Shown here: positions 7,380 to 15,372 of the stretch, piece by piece
How the letters are laid out: each line of letters starts with the position of its first letter
Numbering within the stretch: the stretch's first letter is position 1
Origin: Bacillota bacterium
GTDB taxonomy: Bacteria > Bacillota > Dehalobacteriia > UBA4068
Assembly: GCA_030527285.1 (NCBI GenBank)
Contig: JAUNBC010000016.1
Span: forward strand, 1 to 37,366
Reading direction: 5' to 3'
DNA: 37,366 nt
The notes under the pieces: generated by a model
Database searches by the model: none
Seen by the model: only the letters and a program-made list of their open reading frames with translations
What the model was told of the DNA's origin: nothing
Translations under genes and position numbers: made by a program

Positions 7380-9971
7380 ATGGTAAATATCAGCATTGCC
7401 GAGCCGGCGGGCTTTTGCGTTGGCGTTAAACGCGCCATGGCTTTAGCGCAAGCGGCGGCCGAGCGCGGCGGCAGCATTTATTCATTAGGCGCTCTGATAC
7501 ATAATCCGCAGGTGATCGCCGCTATGAAGGATAAGATCACCGTCATCGACAGCCCCTTGGCTGCGCGCGGCGATACGCTGATCATCCGCAGCCACGGCGC
7601 TCCGCCGCAGCTGCTGGCGGCGGCCGAGGGACGCTACGGCGAGATCATCGACGCAACCTGTCCTTTCGTGCGCCGGGCGCAGCAGTTGGCCGCCGAGTAT
7701 CAGTCGGCGGGCTATCAGGTGGTGATCGTCGGCGACGCGGCGCATCCGGAGGTCGTCGGTATCAGGGGCTGGGCCGGGCAGGCCATCGTTGTGGCTGACG
7801 CCGCACAAGCGCAGGCGCTGCCGCAATTCCCGCGTATCGCGGCCATAGCGCAGACCACGCTGATCGCAGCCGATTACGCGGCGGTATGCGCGGTGCTGGA
7901 GGGCAAGACGCAGCAGCTGGAGATCGCCGCTACCATCTGCAATTATACGGAGCAGAACCAGCTGGCGACGCGCCGCTTGGCCGAGCGGGTCGAGCGGATG
8001 GTGATCGTCGGCGGCAGGAATAGCTCCAATACGCTTAAGCTGGCACAAATATCCGCCGCGGCCGGCGCGGACGTGTTTCATATCGAAACGGCGGCTGAGG
8101 TGGATGAATATATTGTGCGGGGTGTGAGTAATATCGGCGTCAGCGCCGGCGCTTCCACTCCGGAAGTGATTATCGAGGAGGTAGTTGAAAAAATGTCAGA
8201 ATTAGAAGTCTTGCAAGACACGGCAGCCGAGGAGCAAAACGCCGAACAGCAAAACGCCGTGGCGGAAAACGCTATCGTTGAGGATAGCGATAATGAAAAA
8301 ATCAGCGAGCCTGAGCAGGTTCTTGATCCCAAGGCCGCTCCTGACGCAGGGGAGGCTATAGATTCGTCGCCTGTTGAAGATATCGCCGCTCCTGAACAGC
8401 CGGTGAGCGAAGACGCCGCCGAACAGCCGGTGAGCGAAGACGCCGCCGCCGAACAGCCCAAGGCTGCCGAGCCGGACGCTTTTACCGCCGAATACGGCGA
8501 TATGAAGGAGATCCGCCGCGGCGCGCGCGTCAAGGGCGTGATCGTACAGGTCAAGGATGACGAGCTGCTGGTAGATATCGGCGGCAAGAGCGAGGGCGTG
8601 CTGACTTCCTCGGAGCTGACCACCGAAGAAGCCAAGGATATCAAGGGGCATTTCAACGTCGGCGATGAGATCGACGTATTGATACTGCGCCGCGAGAATC
8701 AGGAGGGCTATCCGGTGCTGTCCAAGCGTCGCGTCGATCAGGATATCGTCTGGGATAAGCTGGCTCAGCTCAAGGCTGATAAGGAGATCGTCACCGGTAA
8801 GGTCACCGACGTGGTCAAGGGCGGCGTACTGGTCGACGTCGGCATTCGCGGCTTTGTACCTGCTTCGCTGGTGTCGATGGGTTTTGTCGAGGATCTGTCC
8901 ACCTTTGTCGGACAGGAGCTGCAATTAAAGATCATCGAATGCGATAAGCACGCCAATAAATTAGTGCTGTCCGCCAAGGCGGTATTGCGCGGCCAGTCCA
9001 AGGAGCAAAAGGCCAAGACCCTGGCCGAGATCGCCGAGGGGCAAACGCGCAAGGGCGTGGTGCGCCGGCTGACCAATTTCGGCGCTTTCGTCGATATCGG
9101 CGGCGTGGACGGCCTGCTGCACGTTTCCGAGATGGCCTGGTACAGAGTTAATCATCCCTCCGACCTGCTTAAAGAGGGCGATGAGATCGAGGTCTATATT
9201 CTGGGCGTGAATCAGGAGAGCGAGAAGATATCGCTCGGCCTCAAGCAGCTGATACCCAATCCGTGGACTTTAGTCGCCGAGAAGTATCCCGAGGGCAGTA
9301 TCCTGACCGCTAAAGTGATGCGTACCACCACTTTCGGCGCTTTCCTCGAAGTCGAACCGGGCGTCGAGGGTCTGGTACATATTTCGCAGATGGCGCATCA
9401 TCGCGTCGATAAGACCGAGGACGTGGTCAAGCCCGGCGATATGGTCGAGGTCAAGGTTTTATCCGTCGATCCGGAAGCCAAGCGTATGAGCCTGTCGATC
9501 AAAGCGGTGCTGCCCGAGCCCGAGCCGGAAGAAGCGCCGGCGGAGCAAGCGGCGGAGCAAGCCGTCGAGGAAGCCGCCGAGGAAGTCGCTGAAACCGGTG
9601 TGGCTGCTATCGTCGCGGAAGGCAAGGAAAAGGCTGCCGAGATCATCGCCGAGGGCAAAGAGCTGTTTGAAGAAGGCAAATCCGAATTTGCCGAGAAGGT
9701 CGAGGAGGCCAAGAGCGAATTCGCCGAGGCTTTCGCCGCCGCCGAGGCCAAGGCGATCGAGAAGATCGAGGAGGGCAAGGTCAAGGCCGGCGTCAAGAGC
9801 GCTAAGGCTAAGGCCAAGGCCGCCGACAAGGCCGAGGAGCTTAAAGAAGACCTGAGCGAGCTCAAGGAAGAAGCCAAAGAAGAATTGGCCGAAGCCGTTG
9901 AAGAAGCCAAAGAGGCTTTTGCCGAGCTGAAAGAGAAGATCGCCGATAAGCTGAGCGATAAAGACGAGTAA
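7380..9971 (+). CDS. ispH: IspH (HMB-PP reductase) fused to ribosomal protein S1-type domains
   Basis: An 863-residue fusion. Residues 1-280 are IspH (LytB), the last enzyme of the MEP isoprenoid pathway. Its three [4Fe-4S] Cys are present: C13 in GFCVGVKR, C94 in DATCPFV and C187 in TICNYTEQN. A 90-residue acidic linker follows, containing a tandem duplication. Four S1 RNA-binding domains then lie at about 376-452, 461-535, 550-622 and 637-708, the last two closest to bona fide S1 (NFGAFVDIGGVDGLLHVSEM; TFGAFLEVEPGVEGLVHISQ). IspH-S1 fusions are known in Clostridia and relatives. The last about 150 residues are almost only Ala, Glu, Lys, predicted helical, and unusually long. The RBS is weak; the start is chosen by the IspH N-terminus. 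Confidence 0.95.
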   Translation: MVNISIAEPAGFCVGVKRAMALAQAAAERGGSIYSLGALIHNPQVIAAMKDKITVIDSPLAARGDTLIIRSHGAPPQLLAAAEGRYGEIIDATCPFVRRAQQLAAEYQSAGYQVVIVGDAAHPEVVGIRGWAGQAIVVADAAQAQALPQFPRIAAIAQTTLIAADYAAVCAVLEGKTQQLEIAATICNYTEQNQLATRRLAERVERMVIVGGRNSSNTLKLAQISAAAGADVFHIETAAEVDEYIVRGVSNIGVSAGASTPEVIIEEVVEKMSELEVLQDTAAEEQNAEQQNAVAENAIVEDSDNEKISEPEQVLDPKAAPDAGEAIDSSPVEDIAAPEQPVSEDAAEQPVSEDAAAEQPKAAEPDAFTAEYGDMKEIRRGARVKGVIVQVKDDELLVDIGGKSEGVLTSSELTTEEAKDIKGHFNVGDEIDVLILRRENQEGYPVLSKRRVDQDIVWDKLAQLKADKEIVTGKVTDVVKGGVLVDVGIRGFVPASLVSMGFVEDLSTFVGQELQLKIIECDKHANKLVLSAKAVLRGQSKEQKAKTLAEIAEGQTRKGVVRRLTNFGAFVDIGGVDGLLHVSEMAWYRVNHPSDLLKEGDEIEVYILGVNQESEKISLGLKQLIPNPWTLVAEKYPEGSILTAKVMRTTTFGAFLEVEPGVEGLVHISQMAHHRVDKTEDVVKPGDMVEVKVLSVDPEAKRMSLSIKAVLPEPEPEEAPAEQAAEQAVEEAAEEVAETGVAAIVAEGKEKAAEIIAEGKELFEEGKSEFAEKVEEAKSEFAEAFAAAEAKAIEKIEEGKVKAGVKSAKAKAKAADKAEELKEDLSELKEEAKEELAEAVEEAKEAFAELKEKIADKLSDKDE
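8394..8447 (+). repeat. 27-nt tandem duplication in the ispH-S1 linker
   Basis: Two perfect adjacent copies of a 27-base unit (8394-8420 and 8421-8447) keep the reading frame and encode EQPVSEDAA twice in the acidic linker between the IspH and S1 parts. A further partial copy (EQPKAAEP) follows. This is a likely site of length variation between strains. Confidence 0.9.
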
Positions 9972-10010
9972 TAACATTCGCGGATAGCTGTTATAGCGAT
10001 GAGCCGAACA

Positions 10011-10196
10011 AGAAAACCGCAATAGGCTCCGTCTATTGCTGCGCTTTGCGCCTTGCCCTGCGCCGAAATTTCTCGCCGCAGAAATACTTCGTAGTTTTCC
10101 GCATAAGAAAAAGCCCTGTTTGCACAGGGCTTTTCGAACAAGTTGCGGAAAACCGACGCCTCCCTAAGTTGCACCGCCTTTATGCGGTTTTCTTTG
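10011..10196 (+). repeat. Nested inverted repeats in the ispH-argH intergenic region
   Basis: Three pairs of inverted repeats sit inside each other: an outer 12-bp pair (AAGAAAACCGCA, about 10010-10021, with TGCGGTTTTCTT, about 10184-10195), a middle 10-bp pair (GTTTTCCGCA, about 10094-10103, with TGCGGAAAAC, about 10144-10153), and the terminator hairpin in the centre. Two local hairpins also occur: GCAATAG/CTATTGC (10019-10039) and ACCGC/GCGGT just before the argH leader. The outer arms can therefore pair either locally or with each other. No ORF of note lies here. It could be a structured leader, a small repeat element or chance. Confidence 0.6.
10109..10137 (+). terminator. Rho-independent terminator after the ispH fusion
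   Basis: An 11-bp stem, AAAAGCCCTGT (10109-10119) and ACAGGGCTTTT (10124-10134), with a 4-base loop. The bases around it resemble those of the terminator after scpB near 24741-24785. Confidence 0.85.
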
Positions 10197-10222
10197 TTAG
10201 CGTCAGTTTTTGAGGGTAGCAT

Positions 10223-11638
10223 ATGAGTGATGAGCAGAAAAAAGCTAAATTATGGGGCGGGCGGTTTCACGGGCAGGCCAGCCGCGCGGCGGAAGACTTC
10301 AATTCCTCGATCGCCGTCGATCAGCGTCTGGCTGCCGACGACATTCGCGGTTCGCGCAGTCATGCGCGGATGCTCGGCGCGCGCGGCATCATCAGCGCCG
10401 CTGACGCCGCCGCCATCGACGCGGGCCTGTCCGCCATCGCCGCCGAGTTAGAGGCCGGTACGCTGGCCATAGACATGGAGGCCGAGGACATACATACCTT
10501 TATCGAGCAGGAGCTGACGCGGCGCATCGGCGCGGCGGGCGGCCGTTTGCATACGGCGCGCAGCCGCAACGATCAGATCGCCACCGATTTGCGCCTGTAT
10601 TTACGGCGCGAGATCGGCGGTCTGGAGGCGCAGCTGCGCGAGCTGATCGCGGTGCTGCTGCGTATAGCCGAACAGCATACGCTGACGGTATTGCCCGGCT
10701 ATACGCATCTGCAAAAAGCGCAGCCGCTCAGCCTCGCCCATCATCTGCTGGCCTATGCGCAAATGCTGCGCCGCGATTGCGGGCGCTTTGCCGATACGGC
10801 GGCGCGGATGAACAGCTGTCCGCTGGGCAGCGGCGCTTTGGCCGGCACGCCCTTTGACATCGACCGTGAGGCTACTGCGCTGGAGTTGGGCTTTGATTTG
10901 CCCTGCGCCAATTCTCTGGACGGCGTTTCCGACCGTGATTTTGCGCTGGAGTTCCTTGCGGCCTGCTCGATCACGATGATGCATTTTTCGCGCTTATGCG
11001 AGGAGCTGATACTGTGGAACAGCCCTGATTTCGGCTATATCAGCATCGACGACGCCTACGCCACCGGCAGCTCGATCATGCCGCAGAAGAAAAATCCCGA
11101 TATGGCGGAGCTGATACGCGGCAAGACCGGCCGCGTCTACGGCGATCTGCTGGCGCTGCTGACGACGATGAAGGGTCTGCCGCTGGCCTACAACAAGGAT
11201 ATGCAGGAGGACAAGGCTGCCGTATTTGACGCCTTGGACACGCTCAAGGCCTGCGCCGGCATACTTGCGCCGATGCTGGCAACGATCGCCGTCGATGAGC
11301 GGCGCATGCGCGATTCCGCGGCCGGCGGCTTTATCAACGCCACCGACCTCGCCGACTATTTGGTGGGCAAGGGTATGCCGTTTCGCGACGCGCATAGCGT
11401 GTCCGGCCAATGCGTGGCCTATGCCGAGGGCAAAGGCTGCGCTTTGAGCGAGCTGTCTCTGGATGAATACCGGCGTTTTTCGCCGCTGATCGGCGATGAT
11501 GTGTTCGCCGCTATCGACCTCGCGCAATGCCTTAGCGCGCGCGACAGCGCCGGCGGCCCCGCGCCGCGGGCAGTGGAAGCGGCGTTGGAGGAGCTGCGGA
11601 GGTGGCTGGAGAAACAGCCGGCTGGCGTTAAGGTATAA
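10223..11638 (+). CDS. argH: Argininosuccinate lyase
   Basis: A 471-residue enzyme that splits argininosuccinate into arginine and fumarate, the last step of arginine synthesis. It starts with LWGGRFHG-type sequence (KLWGGRFHGQ), has the TARSRNDQ segment, PGYTHLQKAQP, and the fumarase/ASL superfamily signature GSSIMPQKKNPD with the catalytic Ser on the flexible loop. Length is normal. The ATG at 10223 follows a GAGGG site. No argG or other arginine gene is in the window, so argH appears separated from the rest of the pathway. Confidence 0.96.
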   Translation: MSDEQKKAKLWGGRFHGQASRAAEDFNSSIAVDQRLAADDIRGSRSHARMLGARGIISAADAAAIDAGLSAIAAELEAGTLAIDMEAEDIHTFIEQELTRRIGAAGGRLHTARSRNDQIATDLRLYLRREIGGLEAQLRELIAVLLRIAEQHTLTVLPGYTHLQKAQPLSLAHHLLAYAQMLRRDCGRFADTAARMNSCPLGSGALAGTPFDIDREATALELGFDLPCANSLDGVSDRDFALEFLAACSITMMHFSRLCEELILWNSPDFGYISIDDAYATGSSIMPQKKNPDMAELIRGKTGRVYGDLLALLTTMKGLPLAYNKDMQEDKAAVFDALDTLKACAGILAPMLATIAVDERRMRDSAAGGFINATDLADYLVGKGMPFRDAHSVSGQCVAYAEGKGCALSELSLDEYRRFSPLIGDDVFAAIDLAQCLSARDSAGGPAPRAVEAALEELRRWLEKQPAGVKV

Positions 11639-11727
11639 CGGGTATTTATGCAATAACAGATCGGGACTGTTCCGGCTTTTGCGGATAGTCCTGCGAAAAA
11701 CAGTACGGTAGCACAGGAGGAATGAAG

Positions 11728-13038
11728 ATGATCTGGAACAAAGAACGCGAAACTATGCCGAGAAAGGCGCTGCGCGAGCTGCAATTAGAGGGCTTGAAAT
11801 GGACGGTCAACCGCGTCTGGGACCACGTGCCCTATTACCGCGCCAAAATGGAGGCGATCGGGCTTAAGCCCAAGCATATCGTCAGTTTGGACGATTTATC
11901 CAAGCTGCCGTTTATGACCAAGCAGGATTTCCGCGACAATTATCCGTTCAATAACTTTGCCGTGCCCAAGGAGCAGCTGATACGCATTCATGCCAGCTCC
12001 GGCACTACCGGCAAGCCGACGGTGGTCGGTTATACGCGGCATGACCTGGATATGTGGACCGAGCTGATGGCGCGTATCGTCACTCAGGCCGGCGTGACCT
12101 CGGACGATATCGCGCAGAATTGCTTTACTTACGGCCTGTTCACCGGCAGCTTCGGTCTGCATTATGGCATGGAGCGTATCGGCGCGGCCATCGTGCCGGT
12201 GTCCGGCGGCAATACCGACAAGCAGCTGATGCTGATGGAGGATTTCGGCACCACGGCGCTGATAGCCACGCCCTTTTACGCGCTGTATCTGGCTGAACGC
12301 GCCGCCGAGCTGGGCATCGACATCACCAAGCGGCTCAAACTGCGCGTCGGTCTGTTCGGCTCCGAGCCGTGGACCGAGGAGATGCGCACGCAGATCGAGC
12401 AGACGCTGCATCTTACCGCCACCGACAATTACGGCATGAGCGAGCTGATCGGCCCCGGCGTCTCCGGCGAATGCGAATGCTTCTGCGGTATGCATATCGC
12501 GGAGGATCATTTCCTGCCCGAGACCATCGACACCGAGACCGGCGAGGTCTTGAATGTCGGCGAGCAGGGAGAATTGGTGTTCACCAGCCTTGACAAGGAG
12601 GCGCTGCCGGTGATACGCTATCGCACCAAGGATATCTCGGTGCTCGACGATACGCCCTGCGCCTGCGGCCGCACCCATACGCGGATGCGCAAGATCTCCG
12701 GCCGCACCGACGATATGCTGATCATTCGCGGCATCAACGTCTTTCCTTCGCAGATCGAGAGCGCGCTGCTCGGCATCAGCGGCGTCGGGCCCTATTATCA
12801 GATCAACATTTATCGCAAGAATTATCTTGACGAGCTGGAAGTGTTGGTCGAGTTCACCGACGAAACGCTGCTCGATAATTTCAAAAAGCTTGACGAATTG
12901 ACGCAAACGGCGCGCGAACGCCTGTATAATGTGCTGGGCATCAACGTCAAGCTGCGCCTGGTGGAGCCGCATACCTTGGAGCGTACCACGCAGGGCAAGA
13001 GCAAGAAAGTCTTTGATAAGCGCAACGATCCCCAATAA
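11728..13038 (+). CDS. paaK: Phenylacetate-CoA ligase family protein
   Basis: A 436-residue adenylate-forming enzyme of the PaaK type, which activates phenylacetate or related aryl acids to CoA thioesters with ATP. The AMP-binding loop SSGTTGKPTVVGYT lies at about residues 88-101, YGMSELIGPG is the second core motif, and the C-terminal domain carries GRTDDMLIIRG. AGGAGG ends at 11720, only 1 base before an ATG at 11722 but 7 bases before the ATG at 11728, so I chose 11728. In anaerobes such enzymes often serve aromatic amino-acid fermentation. The substrate cannot be told from sequence. The TIGR04076 gene follows after 14 bases. Confidence 0.9.
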   Translation: MIWNKERETMPRKALRELQLEGLKWTVNRVWDHVPYYRAKMEAIGLKPKHIVSLDDLSKLPFMTKQDFRDNYPFNNFAVPKEQLIRIHASSGTTGKPTVVGYTRHDLDMWTELMARIVTQAGVTSDDIAQNCFTYGLFTGSFGLHYGMERIGAAIVPVSGGNTDKQLMLMEDFGTTALIATPFYALYLAERAAELGIDITKRLKLRVGLFGSEPWTEEMRTQIEQTLHLTATDNYGMSELIGPGVSGECECFCGMHIAEDHFLPETIDTETGEVLNVGEQGELVFTSLDKEALPVIRYRTKDISVLDDTPCACGRTHTRMRKISGRTDDMLIIRGINVFPSQIESALLGISGVGPYYQINIYRKNYLDELEVLVEFTDETLLDNFKKLDELTQTARERLYNVLGINVKLRLVEPHTLERTTQGKSKKVFDKRNDPQ

Positions 13039-13052
13039 GCGGAGGCGATAAC

Positions 13053-13301
13053 ATGGAAGATCATCAGGTCAAGGCCACGGTAGTCAGCTCGCGGTGCCCG
13101 CATTATCGGGCAGGCGACGTGATACGCTTCAAAGGCGCCTGCATCGACAAGGATAACAGCGCCAAGCTGTGCATGGTGGCGCTGAACGCCATTTATCCTT
13201 TCGCCTACGCGGCGCGGCGCGGCGGCTCGGTCAAGCCGGGCGCGGTGCAATGTCCGGATTGCGCGGAAAGCGTCGAATTCGTCGTTGCTTTGGACGAATA
13301 G
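13053..13301 (+). CDS. TIGR04076 family small Cys-rich protein
   Basis: An 82-residue protein with the Cys pattern of the TIGR04076 family: C15 in SSRCPHY, a GD and ACIDKD region, LC before the NAIYPFAY segment, and CPDC near the C-terminus. The paired Cys could bind metal, though this is inference. Function is unknown in the family, which occurs mainly in anaerobes. It lies 14 bases after the PaaK-type ligase with its own GGAGGCG ribosome site, and a terminator follows, so the two likely form an operon. Confidence 0.8.
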   Translation: MEDHQVKATVVSSRCPHYRAGDVIRFKGACIDKDNSAKLCMVALNAIYPFAYAARRGGSVKPGAVQCPDCAESVEFVVALDE

Positions 13302-13325
13302 CGCGGTAATACTCTTAACAGCAGC

Positions 13326-13363
13326 AAAGCGTCCCTTGAGCTATGATCAAGGGGCGCTTTTTT
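13326..13363 (+). terminator. Rho-independent terminator
   Basis: Stem AAAGCGTCCCTTGA (from 13326) with TCAAGGGGCGCTTT (to about 13360), including G-U pairs, a 7-base loop and a run of T. It ends the paaK-TIGR04076 unit. Confidence 0.85.
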
Positions 13364-13425
13364 GTGCGCATAAATAGGCTGCGCTTTCAATATATATAAG
13401 CAAACAAAGCTGATCGCGGGGAGGG

Positions 13426-13878
13426 ATGATCATTCCATATACCGACTTGGAATTGTTCGCGCGGCTGATCGAATGCGAGGCCGGAGGCGAGGGGGTGCTG
13501 GGCATGGAGGCGGTAGCGTCCGTGGTGATGAATCGCGTCAATGCTACCGGCGGCGAATATGCGCGCGTCAGCGACGGCGGCTCGCTGCGTAATATCATTT
13601 TGCAGCCGGGACAATTTGCCTGCGTCGCTACCGAAGACGACGACGGCGAGCCTAATGCGCAGAATATCTACAATATGGCGCCCACCGCCCTGCAATACGC
13701 GGTGGCGGAATGGGCGCTGGTCGGCAATCGCGTCACCGATCTTGGTGAAGCGTTGTGGTTCTATGCGCCGCAGGGAGCGGAATGCCGCGAGTTTTTCCCC
13801 TCCAATGTCGGCAAATTGGTAGTGCGTATCAACGAGCATTGTTTCTATAACCCGACTGAATTGTATTATGAGACTTAA
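13426..13878 (+). CDS. Cell wall hydrolase, SleB/CwlJ type (spore cortex lytic)
   Basis: A 150-residue Hydrolase_2 (SleB/CwlJ) domain without signal peptide, as in CwlJ. The catalytic Glu region is IECEAGGEG (residues 15-23), followed by AVASVVMNRV and the PGQFACV segment of the family. CwlJ-type enzymes degrade cortex peptidoglycan during germination. The ATG at 13426 has GAGGG immediately before it, closer than normal; a rarer ATT start at 13432 would be better placed, so the start is unsure. A GerQ-like gene follows after 9 bases, and in Bacillus cereus-group species cwlJ and gerQ are known neighbours, GerQ being needed to place CwlJ in the coat. Confidence 0.85.
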   Translation: MIIPYTDLELFARLIECEAGGEGVLGMEAVASVVMNRVNATGGEYARVSDGGSLRNIILQPGQFACVATEDDDGEPNAQNIYNMAPTALQYAVAEWALVGNRVTDLGEALWFYAPQGAECREFFPSNVGKLVVRINEHCFYNPTELYYET

Positions 13879-13887
13879 GGAGGTCAT

Positions 13888-14367
13888 ATGGATTATATTT
13901 ACCGCAATGACGAAAGCGAACCGTTCAGCGGCCTGACAGCACGGCAAACGGCCGCGCAGCAGCCCGCTATGCCGGCCACGCCGCAGCCGACCACGCCGCC
14001 TGCTACCGTTGATCCGGCCACCTATGAGCAGCCGCCGGCGGAGCTGGAGGCGGAGATCGAGCGGGATCTGGGTATACTGACCAATGCCGCGCCGCAGGCC
14101 GGAGCCAACAGCATGCGTGAAGCGTTGAATGATGCGATCGGTCATTATGTCATCACCGAGAGCCTGCTCGGCACGCATAATACCATAGTCAAGGAGGGCG
14201 TGCTGACCAAGGTGCTGACTAATGGCTATTATCTGTATGACGAGGCCATTGATACCTATATCATCTGCGACTATTATTCGCTGAAGTTTTTTTACCGTCT
14301 GCCTGTCGGCGGCCGGCCTGCGCGGCATGGCGGCGATGACGCGGCCATTCGCAGCCGCCTGTTGTAG
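13888..14367 (+). CDS. GerQ-like spore coat protein
   Basis: A 159-residue protein. Residues about 1-65 are a Pro/Ala/Gln-rich low-complexity arm. The C-terminal part (about 72-140) has YVITESLLGTHNTIVKEG and a TYIICDYYSLKFFYRLP ending, similar in order to GerQ-type coat proteins. GerQ is a coat protein cross-linked by transglutaminase and needed for CwlJ function. The call depends on weak pattern similarity plus position right after a CwlJ-type hydrolase (AAGGAGG site, 9-base gap). It could instead be another coat protein. Confidence 0.6.
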   Translation: MDYIYRNDESEPFSGLTARQTAAQQPAMPATPQPTTPPATVDPATYEQPPAELEAEIERDLGILTNAAPQAGANSMREALNDAIGHYVITESLLGTHNTIVKEGVLTKVLTNGYYLYDEAIDTYIICDYYSLKFFYRLPVGGRPARHGGDDAAIRSRLL

Positions 14368-14384
14368 CTTGCGCCGCACAAAAA

Positions 14385-14415
14385 CGCGGCGGTCGGGATA
14401 ATCCCCGCCGCCGCG
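14385..14415. terminator. GC-rich hairpin between convergent genes
   Basis: CGCGGCGG and CCGCCGCG form the core, with GGG/CCC next to a short ATAAT loop. An A run precedes it, giving a T run on the minus strand, so it suits the spo0A transcript; it may serve both. Confidence 0.7.
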
Positions 14416-14431
14416 CCGGATCATGCCGTGT

Positions 14432-15190
14432 TTAGGCCATTTTCTCGCCCATGCGCAATTTGTCGGCGATCATGGCGATGAATTCGCTGTTGGTGGGCTT
14501 GCCGCGCTCAATATTGATCGTGTAGCCAAAGTATTTATTCATCAATTCCACGTTGCCGCGATCCCAGGCCAGCTCGATAGCATGGCGTATCGCACGCTCC
14601 ACGCGCGAAGCGGTGGTATTGTATTTCTCGGCGATCATCGGGTACAGCTCTTTGGTCACCGCGCCCATCAGGTTGATTTCCTCGGTGACGAACATGATAG
14701 CGTCGCGCAAGTATTGATAGCCCTTGACGTGGGCGGGCACGCCCATTTGATGAATGATGCGTGTGATCTCGACCTCCAGATTGCCGCTGCGGGTCAGCGG
14801 TAAAGCATCCGAGACTTCTGGCAGCTGCCGCACGCGCTTTTCCAGCGTATCGAGGTCAAACGGTTTCATCATGTAATAGGATGCGCCCAGCCGCATTGCC
14901 TGCGCGGTCAGATTGGGCTGTGCGAATGAAGTGATGAAAATGACCTGCGGCAGATCGTTGCCATGCATGTCTCCCAGTTTTTCCAGCACGCCAATGCCGT
15001 CCAGATTCGGCATCACCAGATCAAGTATCAGCAGATCAGGATGATGCTGTTCGATCATTTCCAATGTTTCCGTGCCGTTTTCGGCGATAGCGCATACCTG
15101 ATAGCAGTCATAAGAATTAAAGTATTCCGCCACAGCCGTGGCAAAGCTCCGATCATCATCGGCAATTAGGATCTTGGTATTTTGCTCCAT
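14432..15190 (-). CDS. spo0A: Sporulation transcription factor Spo0A
   Basis: About 252 residues, the response regulator that commits cells to sporulation. The receiver domain has the acidic pocket IADDD, the phosphoacceptor Asp in LLILDLVMP, and Lys in MMKPF. The C-terminal DNA-binding domain carries [29 protein letters not shown] and AIRHAIE, the Spo0A-specific recognition helix region. Two ATGs are possible: 15208 and 15190. I prefer 15190 because it gives the usual N-terminus ([13 protein letters not shown]) and has GCGGGA 6 bases upstream, but neither site is strong. It lies after spoIVB on the same strand, the conserved order in spore formers. Confidence 0.96.
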   Translation of the reverse strand: MEQNTKILIADDDRSFATAVAEYFNSYDCYQVCAIAENGTETLEMIEQHHPDLLILDLVMPNLDGIGVLEKLGDMHGNDLPQVIFITSFAQPNLTAQAMRLGASYYMMKPFDLDTLEKRVRQLPEVSDALPLTRSGNLEVEITRIIHQMGVPAHVKGYQYLRDAIMFVTEEINLMGAVTKELYPMIAEKYNTTASRVERAIRHAIELAWDRGNVELMNKYFGYTINIERGKPTNSEFIAMIADKLRMGEKMA

Positions 15191-15293
15191 AGGATTTCCC
15201 GCTTTCATAGTTTTTCTAAGGCCTTATGAATTAAATTTTCGCTGATTATATGGCAAATCCTTCCCAAAAAATGGCAGATACCTGCCTTTTTGT

Positions 15294-15332
15294 TACGACA
15301 AAATACCCGTTTTTGCGGGTATTTTTGTCGTA
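15294..15332 (-). terminator. Terminator between spoIVB and spo0A
   Basis: A long near-perfect hairpin: TACGACAAAATACCCG (15294-15309) with CGGGTATTTTTGTCGTA (15316-15332). It has A/T tracts inside the stem and works on either strand. It would separate the spoIVB message from spo0A. Confidence 0.8.
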
Positions 15333-15335
15333 ATC

Positions 15336-15342
15336 TGTCGAA
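15336..15342. promoter_or_regulatory. Possible 0A box
   Basis: TGTCGAA is an exact match to the core Spo0A-binding heptamer. It lies between the spoIVB stop and the terminator upstream of spo0A. A 7-base match is expected a few times by chance in a window of this size, so its value rests on position only. Confidence 0.3.
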
Positions 15343-15372
15343 CGGCGCTCAAGTCGCGGCGTAAGCCGCTAC

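Noticed and set aside
9398-10222. Minus-strand Ser/Ala-rich frame of 274 residues
   Set aside because: Antisense of the Ala/Glu/Lys tail of the IspH-S1 fusion; Ser/Leu richness follows from that codon pattern.
11896-13035. Minus-strand frame of 379 residues across paaK
   Set aside because: The plus strand has all PaaK motifs; the minus frame has no recognisable domain.
13387-14424. Minus-strand frame of 345 residues
   Set aside because: Covers two plus-strand genes with good ribosome sites and recognisable spore domains.
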